Origin: Apus apus
Lineage: Eukaryota > Chordata > Aves > Apodiformes > Apodidae
DNA: 64,000 bases
Direction: 5' to 3'
Assembly (NCBI RefSeq): GCF_020740795.1
Contig: NC_067295.1
Span: 3,224,501-3,288,500, forward strand
Below are positions 51,301 through 63,980 of the stretch, one piece after another. The position numbers and the translations under genes are program-made. Positions within the stretch are counted from its first letter, which is position 1, and each line of letters starts with the position of its first letter. The notes beneath the pieces are model-generated. The model was not told the origin of the DNA and searched no databases. It worked only from the letters and a program-made list of their open reading frames with translations.

Positions 51301-54300
51301 GTTCATTTGCCTTAGGAGTTGATAGGAAGCTGGTTGTGAAGAGTCAGTCTTTTTATTGCCTCATCTTGGCAGGTATAGGCACATAAACTCTTCAAAACAA
51401 ACTCCTTTCTTTTATATCCGGGCACAGAACTGGGATTTCAGGGACTTAAAAAATGTCAGAGAAGACAGCAAAGGCTGCTGTGCTCTGCCCTGGGAGAGTT
51501 AAACCTAGATTTAAACCCAAGCCATGAACAACTCACCACTATTGGGACTGTCCCCTTCCCCTCTCTGCATCACTATTTTGTTGTCTTGCCCCAGACTCTA
51601 CTTTCTCTCACAGGCAGAACCAAAAGCCCACATTGAACCTCTCTTTGTGGTACATCGAATGGGGAAGAGAGAATTAGGAGGAGATCAGGGCTTTTGAGCT
51701 GTAACTACAGCTGTTCAACAAATGCAAAGTCATGCAGCTTCTCAGACACCGGGAGATGGAAAGACCTAGAGTGTTGATTTCCTCAGATTCTTCAACCATC
51801 AAAAAGCCCTTCAGCGTGTGTCATTCTCCCCCACCCATTAGTACATCCAAATTAATGGACCTGCAGCTCTGGATGTGGATTTGGGACTAAATAGCATCTG
51901 ACACTGGAGTTGTTCTAACTGCAGGGCTGTCAACACGCCCTCAAGCACCTAACGTCTGTCACACCCCGCCGAACAAAAGAAAAGAAAACAAAGCCAAACT
52001 TGTGACCTTGGTAAGAAGAGCCTGAAATTGTAATGGAAGCCCTGGGTTAAGAAAGAAACCTCGGTGTAGACATGAAGCAGGAGCTGGGAGATTAACGAGG
52101 GAATCAATGGAACCGTGATGGCTCACCCAGCAAACTTTGTGCTTCAGAGCCCACATTCCAGAAATGGGGACCAAGGACACACAAGGGACCTGCAGATGCT
52201 TAAGAGAAGTTTTCTAGAGGTGGCCGTTCCAAATGAAACATCTTTTAAAAAGCAGAGAGATGCTGCTTCTTCTGTGAGGGCTTGTTGGACCACTGACTTC
52301 AGAGGAGTTACAGCCCGTGCAATTGAGCTGAAGCAATCAGGAAACAATTGAGTACAGCAGAGAGTCAGAAGACAGTAATTAAACTGTACAAATAAATAAC
52401 TGAAGTGACTAAAAAAGTCGACCCAAAGCCTACTTTTGGAGGACTGTTTAATGTAAATGAATCACTTAATGGACAATGCAACAATCATCTGTTCAGCTTC
52501 TATTCATTATCAAAAACAATACACCAGGATTGGCAGGGAACAGCCATGTGCAAGAGGGAGCCCTGTAGGAAATACCACAGAATCTGAACTGGCTTTTGTC
52601 TGTTCTGCCATTGTGTTCTGACAATGCTTCACTAACGAGTGTTCAACCTCATTTTGCTTGTCCTTTTTATTTATTTTTTCCTCCAAAACAAATCAGTAGT
52701 AATCTTGGCCTTTCAGAATTCACTGGAATGCTTGTTCATGTCAGGAAGGCTCCCACACTTTGGCAGTTTTAGCCAGGGTCTAAGAGGCTGAGGATGTGTG
52801 GTCTCAGGCACCCTGGGAAACCCCACTTAGGTGATGAGGCAAAATTCTTTGTTTTGGGTAAAAATCCATTAAGTTTGAAACAAATAATTGCTTATCTTTG
52901 AAACTTCAAAGGCTTACTGAACCCAGTACTCCATATACTCAGTAAATTCATCTTTTGTTACTCAGTTTGAACTGACACTAACCCCATTCTAAGAAAAAAG
53001 CTACTTTTCAATAGGAAGTATTTATCCTGATCATGGCCAGCATGATCTGGGAGTTCTCTGCAGGCAACTGCAAGCCAAAGGGAATCCCCATTAGGGATTT
53101 GGGGATGTAAACATACTAGGCAGACACCTGTGCTAGAAGAAACAGAGGCTTAAGAACACAATATCACTAAAATACTGTTCTTATGCTTCAGAACTGACCA
53201 TCCACTGGCATTCAGAGCTCTTAGAGTTACCGCTCTGGAATAGCTGAAAGTTCAAACTTGACAGCACAGAAGGTACCCAGAGGGTTATCCTTTTCTTACC
53301 CAGTTCCTTGGCTCACTCCTACGTTGCTGCCACAACTTCCAGCTCCTGCAGTGTTGCTGGTTCAACTCTTTGCAGACCTGCAGTGCAGACCCCAGATCAC
53401 TGAAACAGTCTGAGTGAAGAAAAAAGGGCAACAATGATACACAAAAAGTTAAGAGGGGGGCTTTGCTGCTGAGGAAAAGGCATGTGGAATTGTCAGTCAG
53501 ATTTGACTTCTCAGGGTTGTCTCTGAGGTTGTTTTATTTTGTATTAAACAAGATCTCAGGCTCTGCAGCAAATTTCTGCAGCCAGAGATTATTGTTGTCA
53601 AATCCAGTGACAATAGAGAATGAGGGGTTGTATTTAACACCACGTAAAATTCGAGATAGAAATGCACACTTCATAAAATCTTGCTACTAGCTCAGCCTAC
53701 CAAATAAAATAGAGAGATGGCATCAAATCCCCTAGGGCCTGTGCTTGCAAAATCCCCACCAAGCTGGCTGCAAGCTTGACTTGCAATTTGGGAGTATTGG
53801 GAATGCCACTGAAGGTGGGACTGGAGGGAAGGGCTGCCAGCCCATTCTGGGACTATTTATGACATTACTATTTCCAGCTTCTTCCTGTCCTTCAGTTGGA
53901 GATCATTACTGTTGAAGCAGAGGCTGGAGCATGGCTGGCAGATCTTCTCCGTGGCCACCACAGATCAGTGCTTGGAACAATAGCAATGCAACCTGGAATT
54001 GCTGGCAGCTTTGATGAGTACTCTGGGCTGTGAGTGGTGATGCACAGTCCAGCCCCTCACCTCCAGCACCAGGCAGGGTCCTCTGACAGCAGGCTGGGCC
54101 AGGGAAACGGGAAACCAGTCCACATGGAACTGCTGGAGCTCTTTGGGAGACACCGTTAGTATCACAACTACTGTGGTACTTTCATACCCTGGTACCTACT
54201 AGACAGAGCAGCCATGTGGAGTCATAAAAATGGGTGGTTATAATACCTTGGAGCAGGAATTCTGAATGTTGCCCTTTGACTAAATATTTTTACCACTGGG

Positions 54301-55900
54301 CTGGGGTTGGGCAGGGAGGGACAACCACCCAGCTTCTGATAAACAATAGCTCATTTCGCAAGCCCAGTGCCAGCGTTTGCACCAATTGACACTTCTTTTT
54401 TTATAGCAAATCTCTGTTAAAAGACAAAAGAATTCAAGTATCAGTTTGGCAGGAATAAAAAAAACAAACCCTGATGATGTTAACACAGTATAGTAAAACC
54501 ATCATGCCAATATGGGGATACACCAAAGAGAAACAAGCATCATTAGCCCCCTTTGTTTAATAAACTTCCCCCGCAAAAAAAAATATATACATAAAATGTA
54601 TTCAGTGAAATTCTGTTCCTCCCTGCTCTGGTAAAGAATGATTTTTTTCCTTAGTCCCTCAAGTGGTTGCTTAAGTCATGTCTCACTGTAATTACATACC
54701 TCACAGCAGTGCAGGGAGACTTAATTAAGAGAGTCACTGTAGGTGTGTGTGTTGTCAGACTGATCCAACCTAGTCCTGTCTGAGGAGGCACTGGGATCCA
54801 GCTGCAGTGGGCACGTTAGGGAAGACAAAGTTGAGACAGAGGGTTTTGAGATCCTCCTGCAAGGAGCAGCACGGACACACCCAGCAGCTGGTATTCAAAG
54901 CCCCTGGGCTCCAGCATCAGGGAGCCTGTGGCGGTCAGAATCTCTCTGTACTCACCAGGAGATGCTCTGCCACACCACAAGATTGCATGTCCTCCTCCCC
55001 ACCCCCCCCAAGAAAAAAAAAAAAAGTGTGACTCACCAGTTTCAAACGGTGACATTTCATTCCCAAACTATTCCGGGAGCAGCTGGCTCTGTAACACATG
55101 GGGATGTGGGGAAAAGGAAGGAGGGAGGGAAGAGCCAGATTGCAAACTGAAAACCAGTCATTCTCTCCCCCACACAGGTATGTTGCTTTCAATTGCAGAA
55201 CCACATTGTTTGGGACACGCTGGCAAATTCCATCGGGGAAAGAGAATAAAAGGAGCAGATTTCAAGGGGGGGAAAAAAAAAATACCTATCTGCATGAGCC
55301 AGTGATGCAATTCCCTCTCAGCCAGGAGGGGCTGGGAGAGTGGTTTTCTCCCTGGATCTGATGAATGTGAGGAAATGCACTGTCCTCACTCCTCAGTCTC
55401 CTTAGAGTTTGAGCCCTGCAGTTCTGGGCTGCTCCTCAGAAGGTTTTCTCTGGGATGCAGACCCAGGGTTTAGTCATCAGCAATATCTGCCTAACCATGA
55501 ACAAATGTGTGTGGGGTGAGAAAATGACAACAGGGGAATGACAAAGAAATCACTGTCAGCTCCCAGTGCTGAGAGGTTTGTGTCACCCTGCAGCTCATGT
55601 CCCTGCTGTGGGGACATCACTGACCTGGCATGTGAGGACAGGGCTGCTGTGGGCACCCTCCTGGGGCTTGTCAGCACACACAGGGAGTTGCTGGCACCTC
55701 TGCAGAGCCAGAGGCAGGAGCATCACCTCTCAGACTACAAATCTGAGCACAGCTGATGGGTATCACGGGGGCAACCCAGCCCCATTCATTCATGGCTGTA
55801 AAATTCCATGGGGAGGGAGCTGGAGGTGATGTAACCTGGCAGCCTGGCATGGAGGGGTGGGCACTGGTAGCCCTGCCAGCCCACCCAGGTGCCCAAACAC

Positions 55901-55965
55901 AGGATCACAGAATCACCAAGGCTGGACAAGACCTTTAAGATCATAAAGCCCAGCCTATGACCCAA
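55901..55965 (-). mobile_element. CR1 LINE 3' fragment, very short
   Basis: GGATCACAGAATCACCAAGG then CTGGACAAGACCTTTAAGAT is the CR1 3' terminus in reverse complement. Only about 65 bases are recognisable. Confidence 0.7.
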
Positions 55966-56005
55966 CACCATGGCTGCAGGCCAGAGTCTCGGGGTGGGCT
56001 GGGAA

Positions 56006-56075
56006 GGGGCAGCAGGGATGGCTGTGGTCTGGCTGTGCTCCTGGGGTGCTGGGGCAGCAGGGATGGCTGTGGTCT
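56006..56075. repeat. 25-bp repeat, 45-bp period
   Basis: GGGGCAGCAGGGATGGCTGT plus GGTCT occurs at 56006-56030 and again at 56051-56075. The intervening sequence is partly similar (TGGGGTGC), which suggests a diverged two-copy minisatellite. Confidence 0.8.
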
Positions 56076-59000
56076 TGGGGTGCCCTGCGCAGGCTGTGAG
56101 AGGTGGTGACAGCCCAGCCCCACACACCCTGCTGTGCCTCATGCTGGACCAGCCAATAACCCATCCCCGTGCATGTCTGCACAGGAAACGTTTGATTACC
56201 ATCTCGTTCAGTCTCTGCAGCCGGTGTGAAAGGGAAGGCTGCCCCCGGGGCTCGCTCTGCCCAGCAGCAGCTCGGGACCCTGTGCTGGCAGATTCCAGCC
56301 CATTCCCGTGCCTCACCTGGGGAAGCTGTACTGAATTCCATGCTCATTCAAGGAAGAGGAGGCTGCTTGCCACTGGCATGCAGCAGCCGTGACCTTGGCT
56401 AGGTAACCAGCTCCTGAATACAAAGATGGATGTAAAAGCAGCAGTTCCACCAATCTTCTGCTGAGGTGGGGAAAGGCAGAGGTTTGTTCAATAAATGCAT
56501 CTGTCAGGGCTGGATTGTTTGGGTTTTTTTCCCCAGCTTCCCTAAATGCCCTTCACCAGCAGAGAGGGGGAGGGGACCCGCTCTTTGAAGCCTTTTCCTT
56601 ATGGGAATAGAAAACACGGCAAGAATTCAATTCCCTGCCACAGCCCAGCAGCACCGAGACAGGCTCCAAAACCCAGAGCCCGGCAGAGGGGCTGGAGCCT
56701 GCAGGGCCACCAGACCAACATCCGGCATCATGAAGTCTCCCCCGTAGTGTTACAGCACAGAAAGAAGAGGGAAAGGGATGGAGACGGGGGAAGGAAAATT
56801 AGGGACTTCTGTGCAGAGAACCGGCGATCCCAAATCTTGGATCACAAGCACCATCTAGTGAGGACAAGGCTCAGTGCAGCTGGCATCGCGCTGGGGCAGC
56901 TGCAGCCACGACAAACGGAATTTGACTTTCACCACTGGTTTGCCTGCTAAAAAACCCCCATCCCAAATCTCACAGCCCGAGCTGTAGGTGAGTGAACAAG
57001 AGCACGTCCTGAAATCACTACACCCTGCCTCAACATTCCTCCAGTGGAGATGTGTTCTTTCCTCCTCCCACCCTCTCCCACCAGAGAATCTCAGCCCCTC
57101 TGAAACCTGCAGGGAACGAGGCAGCACAGGAAGGGAATGATTTCCATGCTGTAATTTGGGAGCTAAGGAAAAGAAAAGGTAAGTGAGCGGTCCAAGGTCA
57201 TGCAGGAAACCAGAGGCAGATCCGGGAATAGAGAGCGGCCACCCTGGACCCAGGGATGCCTGAACAATAGCACAGCCTCTCCCTCTCCTGTCGTTTAACT
57301 CCTTCCTAACCCACCAAAAAGCAGGCGAGGGGGAGCTGAACACAGCTCTGCAGGTGTGGCTGCTGCCTTGCAGCTCTGGGGGCCCGGCCCTCTGCCTTCA
57401 TCTGCTTTTACCCCCCTAAAACAAAGAGGGAAGGCAGCAGGGAAAGACAGGGCTGGATATCCTGAGATCTGCAAAGCTGCAGGTAGGAGATATTTCTACC
57501 CAGCCTCCTGAGCTGTCCCCTCAGCAGTTAAAGCAATGGAAACAGCACCTCAGCTCTGCCACGTCTGCAGTTCTGTGTGTGACAAACCATCAGCACCTCC
57601 CCTGGAGGCTGTGGACTCGGTTACAGTGGTTGTGGAGTTTGCTGAGGGCTCTGTAGCTGCAGGAGGAGAGGATCTTGCTCCCTCTTGCCCAGCTCTCGGA
57701 TGAGCTGCAAGGATGAGGGATCTGCAGCACATTCATCCAGCAGAAATGCTGCCCCACCGAGTCTGTTTGCAAACTGAGCTTGGAAATGCTGCACTGCAGG
57801 GCCTGGGGAAGGCAGCGATTACAAACAGATAGAACCAAACCTCACAGAAGCTGACTTAAAAAAATAGTAACAAGACTCAGGTGGTGCTAAACCCTGTGAG
57901 TGCAGCAACCTGAACCTAGAGCAAAAATCTTCAGAGAGGAGACCTGGGAGATTAGTGACCAGGGGTCCAGCAAGAACTCTCCAAATGGACTCAGATGTTC
58001 TGGAAACAGAACCCAGCTCCAAACCAGAACTAAAACTGGAGCAAACATCAAGACATCTTCTTGAGTCCACTGCCTGGAAGGGACACAGATGACTGGTGGC
58101 TCAGAGCTGTAGGGCAAAGAATGGAAAAGCCCCCCAAAAGTCCTTCTTTCTCTGTTTTCTACCCTAGGTCTGTGTTTCTTCCCTGTTTTCATTCACTCCT
58201 ATGGGCCCAATCTGTGCAAGCAGAAGTGGGAGGAGGAGATTCTGCAGCCTGGCACCAGGCACTGGGGACAAGGCAATCTTTAATCATGCCACAGCCCCTG
58301 GAATATTTCCATTTTCCAGTCAAAGGCACAGAGAAACTGGGAGCTTTCAGTTCAAACTAGTTCAAGGATGTTTGCCCTGGGGAAAGGTTTATGTTATCCT
58401 GTGGGGATCTCTGCCCTGATCTGTGCTCTCAGGGGAAGCAACCAAAGCTTTTCTGAAGAGAGAAGCTACATCTCCTACTCCTTGGAAGAAAAAAGGTGAC
58501 AAATAAGAGCCTGGAAGAACTAGAGCACAAAATTGCTGCCCTGGAGAATAGGGTTAAAAGGCTGTAGATCTGCATTCCGTGGTGGTTGCAGTCAAGCAGA
58601 TGTCACCAAACACAAGTGCAAATAGTTCCCTGGGTTTGTGGATCTTTTTCCCCCCTGAAAAAAGAGCTCCTGCACTTCAGGAGGGCAGGGACAGAACAGG
58701 ATGTTTGCCCAGGAAGAGTTAAAATGCTAAAAGGATTCCAGCCCTTTGCAGCTCAGGCCTGACAGAGTGAAAAAGACGAGAGTGAGTGCTAATAATAACA
58801 GTAATAACCTCAGAAAACAGAATCCAAATCAAAGCAACAAAGTCAAGCCTTAGTCCAATGAATTTCCTTCTCCAATTGTGACTCCAGTCTAACCCTTTGC
58901 TGACTCCCACCATCACCACAGGGCACTTGGTTTCAATCAACTCTGCCACCTCCTGCCAGCCTGGTGGCAGACATTCCCTCTGAAAACAACCAGGCTGGCA

Positions 59001-60372
59001 GAAAGCAGGAAAATGCCCATGGGAGCTTGGACAGAGCTCAGGCAACTACTGTCCTCTAGGACAGGGAATGCATTAGGCTGCAGCTCATCCTGCCCTGCTT
59101 TCCTGGGAAAGGGGGGCTGGAATTGCTTTTTCCAGCTCTGATTTCCAGAAGACTGAAATGAGTGCAGCTTCCAGCCAGGCTGCCAGGGCATCAGTTACCT
59201 TCCTCTGACTGGTGGGTTTGTTTCCTCAATATCACTTCAGTAAATAAAAATATTGTTCTTTCCTTTCATTTTACATTGGCCCTGAAGCCAAAAAAAGGGC
59301 ATTACCTTTCAAAATGGGTTTTATTTTGGTTTTTTTTTGGAAGATCTTGAATTCTAGTCTGAAATATTAATCCCTTACTCATGCCAAACTTACTTACACT
59401 GGAGCTGTGAAATCATTTCAGTATCTGAGAGGCACAGAAGGGATAAAATTGTCTTTCAAACAGCTGCTCTAAAAAGCTTTTCTCCCACTGCTGTTAACAG
59501 GGAGAAGACATTTGGGATGAACAGCCCTTGTCTCTGGATAACACCAAAGTATTTCTGACTGCCCCTGGAAATGTATCTGCTGCTCAGGTACACCAGGACA
59601 AAGAGGTGGGAAAGCTCTGCACCCTTTCCTTCCCTCCCATTTGGGCTTTTGGGATCACTGGGGCCCCAGGTTTCCAAAGACCTGTGGAGAGGAAACGTCT
59701 CATCAGCACCATCACCTCAAGGAGGAGATTCCAAGCGACAGAACCTGAGGCACATCCAGGCTCCACTTCAGCCCAGACTGGGATGCTGCCGCAGCCGCAG
59801 GCCTGGAGCCTCACTGCGCCCAGCTCAGGCAAAACCAGAGAGAATTCCCTTCCCCTGACGATGGCTTTGGAAGGAGCCCTGCAGAAATGCCTCTTCTTCT
59901 CCTTCCGCAGGACGTCACCTGCTGTTCCTCACAGGAGACACTCCCGCCCCGCGTCCCTGGCGCTGCTGCTTCCCCAGCCCGCCCCCCGCAAAGGCGCCAA
60001 GGGCGGCTCAGGCCAGTGACCGCGCTCCTCGGGGGTCCCGTTCGCAGCTCAGACCGCTCGTTACAGAAGACTCCCCCGAAACAAGCCACAAACACAGCCC
60101 ACCCTGCCCGGCCACATCCCGGTGTCCGGAACGCGATGCTTGAGGAGGCCGAACCGCACCCACCTGCCCGCCTCGCCCCAGCGCGGCCTTCCCCTGCCCG
60201 GGGAGCGCGCCCTGCGGCCTCAGCCGGCCTGCCGGGCGGCAGGCGAGGAGCCATTCCCGCGGGAGCAGCCGGAGCGGGGCCCCGGCAGCACCGGCCGCTC
60301 TGCGGGGACCGGCAGCGCCCGGCGGCTCCTGCGGGCGGGCCCGCCCCGGGCGCGGCGGAGGAGCCGCCTGTG

Positions 60373-60431
60373 ATTGGGCGCCCTGCCGGAAGTCCCGCCC
60401 CTCCGGGAGGCGGTGCCTCAGGCGCATGCGC
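60373..60431 (+). promoter_or_regulatory. Core promoter motifs: CCAAT, ETS, GC box, NRF1
   Basis: In order: ATTGG (60373-60377), the ETS/GABPA motif CCGGAAGT (60386-60393), the GC box CCCGCCCC (60394-60401), and the NRF1 palindrome GCGCATGCGC (60422-60431). The NRF1 site ends 23 bases before the ATG, so the 5' UTR is probably short or the site lies in it. The set is typical of TATA-less housekeeping promoters. Confidence 0.7.
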
Positions 60432-60454
60432 CCCGCGCGCAGCCCGCGGTGGCC

Positions 60455-60474
60455 ATGGTGACGGCCGGAGCCAG
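60455..60474 (+). CDS. DHRS7B: First coding exon of a plus-strand gene, probably DHRS7B
   Basis: ATGGTGACGGCCGGAGCCAG|gtaggc encodes MVTAGA plus two bases of a split Arg/Ser codon. The start context GTGGCCATGG is close to the Kozak optimum, and a strong donor follows. The gene is head-to-head with USP22, and in human the plus-side neighbour of USP22 is DHRS7B, whose protein starts MVSPATR. The length and pattern of the first residues agree. DHRS7B is a membrane-anchored short-chain dehydrogenase/reductase, reported as the peroxisomal acyl/alkyl-DHAP reductase of ether-lipid synthesis. No SDR motif (TGxxxGxG, YxxxK) is in the window, so the name rests on synteny and seven residues. A different first exon cannot be excluded. 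Confidence 0.55.
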
Positions 60475-60516
60475 GTAGGCCCGGGCGGCCCCGCCGCCCC
60501 CCCCCGGCCCCTCCGG

Positions 60517-60625
60517 CGGGCAGAGCCCCGGGCAGAGCCCCGGGAGCCGCGGGCAGAGCCCTCAGAGTTGCGGGCAGGCCCCTCGGAGCCCCGGGCAGAG
60601 TCCCGGGCAGAGCCGCGGGCCGCTC
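60517..60625. repeat. GC-rich imperfect tandem repeat (GGGCAGAGCCCC unit)
   Basis: Several degenerate copies of a GGGCAGAGCCCC-like unit of about 12 bases follow the first exon of the DHRS7B-like gene. The G runs could support quadruplex formation. Confidence 0.75.
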
Positions 60626-60734
60626 GCTGTGACCCCGCGGGGCCCGCCCGCCGGTGACCGCCCCGGGGAGGTGCGCGGTGTCCGCGGGTGTCTCGTGTCC
60701 CGGTCTGTGCGCGGGGAAGTCCCGAGTTCATCCG

Positions 60735-60806
60735 CACGGAGCCCGTCGCTGCCACGGCGCCCAAACGCTTCACGGAGCCCGTCGCTGCCACGGCGCCCAA
60801 ACGCTT
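60735..60806. repeat. Exact 36-bp tandem duplication
   Basis: A 36-base unit beginning CACGGAGCCCGTCGCTGCCA is repeated twice with no mismatch, inside the CpG island about 260 bases after the first-exon donor. The identity implies a recent event or an assembly artefact. Confidence 0.92.
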
Positions 60807-63363
60807 CTTTCCGTAGGGGTCGGGGCGGGGAGGGACGCGAGGCGCATCCTCGCTGTGTTTCCGGAGGTTCTGGGCGCGGCAGCTGCCCGCAGTGTCCTCT
60901 CCGGGTCCAGCAGGTTGTCTGCTTTGCCAGCCAGGCCACTGTCGTTGACCTTTCTTTGTGTCCCAAACACCAACAAAAGATTTTCCAATGGGAGGGTTGG
61001 GAAACGAAGGTTGTAACTGCATAGAAATGGCAGCAGGACTTACAAGGAGATGATTTCCCAAGACCAGTCTGTTTTCTAGGTGCTAGAAACGTATTTTACC
61101 TCCCTCCCCGAGGGTTAAAATGCCCTTGAATGGACTCCTGAAACAGCAGCTGCTTTTCCTAGACGTTGCTCCCAGGAGGTTTGTGAGATGCCACCTTGTT
61201 CAGATGGCACTAGAAAAAGTGAATTTCAGGTGTTACAAGGGACACTCACCTCTCAGCAAACCTCAAACCCTTGTTTGATGTTCCCAGCTACTGAGCATGA
61301 AACTTCCCAGCACTTCCGTGGCACTTGCTAACACCAGTTCCCATCCTCTCTTTTGAGAATTCCCGTTGGGATCTCCTGTTCCTTTTCCTGAACCCCCTCC
61401 CTTTGAAATAGCTGTGTGGTGGTGAGAAGCTCTGGCCAAGTTCCCCCCTTTCCTTCCTAGGAGTCCTCCCTGTTCTTGATGACCTCAATATATATATTTT
61501 TTTACACTATTTTCTGCTTACCAAGTGTGCAAGGAAGGCTGATGGTGCCCGTGGTGCCCTCTGGCTTCTTAGTCACTGAGTAAAATCACTGTTTCTCTCA
61601 TTGTGTTTTGAATGAGTTTTTGGAAGTTTAACTCATCATTTAGGGGGATCTTATGCAGCAGAGAAATTGCCAGAAAATTTCTCACTGGTTTATATTAAAT
61701 CACTGATTTCACAGACAATGTTGGATTACTTTTTTTTTTTCTTCTTTCCTCTGTCTTAGATTTTTTTCTGGCTTCTTTTTAAACTTCTCAAATCTACGTT
61801 TGATTTCAGTTTGATTTTCAGTTTCTTTCTGGGTCAGTCAACCTGCTGAGCTGACAGAAAATACAAGCAATGCTCAGTTTTCTCCCTGTCAAATGTGGTT
61901 TATTAGGGATTTAGTAAATTTGGTCTGCAGGGGGGAATGCCCATTTCCCAGGGAATGTTGGGGTTTGATGCAGAGTGTGATGAGCCTGCTCAGTTGTGCT
62001 CAGAGTTCCTAAGGGATGACATTAAAAGTCTATTTTCTTGGAATCACCACGATACCCATTTCAGATACAACATCAGGATTCACCCCAAAACATTGACACT
62101 ATTATTGACAGTAACAGTGAACTGCAACTGATTCACAAATTGCCTTTTTTTTTTTCCTCATCTAAAGTGTGGGAAGACTGGGATGGGTCTATATGGATGC
62201 TCTGGATTCCAGACTAGAAATGATGTGGTTAGGACTGGAAATAAACAGAGGGGCATCGTCAGTTGAAGCCACTTCTGCTTTTCCAGTCAGGGGGTTAAGT
62301 TACCCCCGTGTGAAAGGGCAGAGCCTGTTCCCCCCCCCACCTCCAAGGTTTGTTTTTAGAGGCAGCTCTTGGCTGGGCTGGCATTGGACAGGGAGCTTTT
62401 CCTTGGAGCTCTGCCAGTTCCCAGTTTAAGTCAGGTCTGTCCTGTTACAAGACCAGAGGGAGACACCAGCTCACGGAGCCACTGGCAGGTGAGTTCTTTT
62501 CCAAGGTGGGATATTGTGCTTTCTGCAGACTAAGGTCAGGAGCTATTCCAGCCTAGAGCTGCTGTGCTTCTGGGCAGGGGCTTCTTTATTAGGCAAAAAG
62601 GACTTTTTGCCTTCCTTTTATCCCCCCACCTTTTAAATGACACCTTTTGATTTCTGAAAATAGCCTCCCAGTTGCTGCCATTTGTCATATAAAGGACAAT
62701 GTGAGTCTGGGTGCCTGGAGCTGCAGGGAATGGGTGTTGTTTAGGGAAACTGCCATGGTTTTAGTTTCTGTCAGGACTTGATCTCCTCCTTGCTGCCTTT
62801 AGTGCACTCTTGACCTCCCTAACTAAGATCCTGGCTCCTTTGGGAAACCTTGTCCTGGCTTTTATGAGATAGCATCCAGTTTTTGTTTTAATGGAAGAGT
62901 TGTCTGGGGTTTTTTTACTGGATGTGTATGATTTCTTTTATGGTAAGCCATTCAAAAAGCTCCCAAGCACCTGTTTGTTTGTATGATGAGGACTCTTCCT
63001 TCTGCTCTCTAATAACCTGCATGTTCCAGTCCTGCCTCTGGGGATGGAGACCTGAGGATTATAGGACTTGATTTGAGCCCATTATGAGCAGGGGCTTCTC
63101 TCCTGCTGCCAACCCGGTGTCTTAATCATTTTCTGTTAAGAATAACATTTTTCTCAGCATGAATATCCAGATTTTTGAGCAAAAGTGACAGTGGGGGCTC
63201 AGAGCAGGAGGGCTGAGGGTATCCAGTTCACCCTGAATCAGGTGTGGGAACCCATGTGTTCCCATTCTCCCCATGATATTAATGTGTATCTGCCCTGGGA
63301 TGTCTTTAGCTGCTTCAAAGTGTTACCTTCCTTAAGTTGGGGGTTGTGCTTCTTATCTTCTTG

Positions 63364-63640
63364 TCATAGAATCCCAGGCTGGTTTTGGTTGGAAGGGACC
63401 TTAAAGATCATCTAGTTCCAACCCCCCTGCATGGGCAGGGACACTTCCCACCAGATTGGGTTGCTCCAAGCCCCATCCAACCTGCCCTTCAACACTGCCA
63501 GGGATGGGGCAGCCACAGCTTCTCTGGGCAACCTGGGCCAGGGTCTCACCACCCTCAGAGTGAAGAATTTCCTCCTAATGTCTCACCTAAATCTCCCTCT
63601 TCCAGTTTTGATCCATTCCCCCTTGTCCTCTCACTACATC
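63364..63640 (-). mobile_element. CR1 LINE 3' fragment
   Basis: It starts TCATAGAATCCCAGGCTGGT, then TTGGTTGGAAGGGACCTTAA, and continues through GGGTTGCTCCAAGCCCCATC to TTTTGATCCATTCCCCCTTG. The element is in reverse orientation and 5'-truncated. It is closely similar to the copy at 33903-34130 and appears less diverged. The right limit is approximate. Confidence 0.92.
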
Positions 63641-63940
63641 TACCAGGCCTTCTCTCCCTTCCTCCCCTTTACCCAGTTATTCTCTTCCCGATCCCAGTGT
63701 TTCTCCTCTCCATAAATCAGGAGTTACCTGTTGATCCATATTCCTGGAAACTGCACAGGTGGGTTGTTGCTGCTGCCTGGGTTCTCAGCTTGCTGCAGCC
63801 CTCAGGCAGAAGTGGGGTAGTTTGCCCAGTCCCTCTATATAATGTGGGGAGAGGGATAGAAAGAAAAACAATAAAAAGCTAGGAAAGATTTTTCCAATGA
63901 AAAAGGATTAAAAGCACATCATCTTTGTTTAGAAAGCAGG

Positions 63941-63980
63941 TGACATGATTAAGGAGTAAGTGACATGATTAAGGAGTAAG
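63941..63980. repeat. Exact 20-bp tandem duplication
   Basis: TGACATGATTAAGGAGTAAG occurs twice head to tail without mismatch, near the right edge. Confidence 0.92.

Larger units (their letters stand above)
43543..59910. other. Intergenic region between the USP22 and DHRS7B-like promoters
   Basis: About 16 kb of intermediate-GC sequence between two divergent promoters. It contains CR1 fragments at 47979-48308 and 55901-55965, a 25-bp repeat with 45-bp period at 56006-56075, and short homopolymer runs. No coding exon with a recognisable domain, no tRNA and no other RNA gene was found on either strand. The open frames present are short and of biased composition. Confidence 0.7.
59930..60885. 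promoter_or_regulatory. CpG island at the right-hand plus-strand gene
   Basis: An abrupt GC- and CpG-rich block contains the promoter motifs at 60373-60431, the first exon ending at 60474, and GC-rich tandem repeats just downstream. On the left edge a GACGTCA (CRE-like, one base short of the full palindrome) lies at 59911-59917. Confidence 0.88.

Noticed and set aside
50755-51306. Minus-strand frame of 183 codons in the intergenic region
   Set aside because: There are no conserved motifs, no promoter features and no splice-site pattern. It was judged a chance frame.
59811-61061. Minus-strand open frame of 416 codons across the right CpG island
   Set aside because: Long stop-free frames are expected in GC-rich DNA. 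The peptide is Arg/Ala/Gly/Pro-rich, contains the 36-bp duplication, overlaps a well-defined opposite-strand promoter, and shows no domain.
62169-62556. Possible second exon of the DHRS7B-like gene
   Set aside because: The open frames here lack the hydrophobic anchor or SDR motif expected, and no convincing phase-2 acceptor and donor pair was seen.
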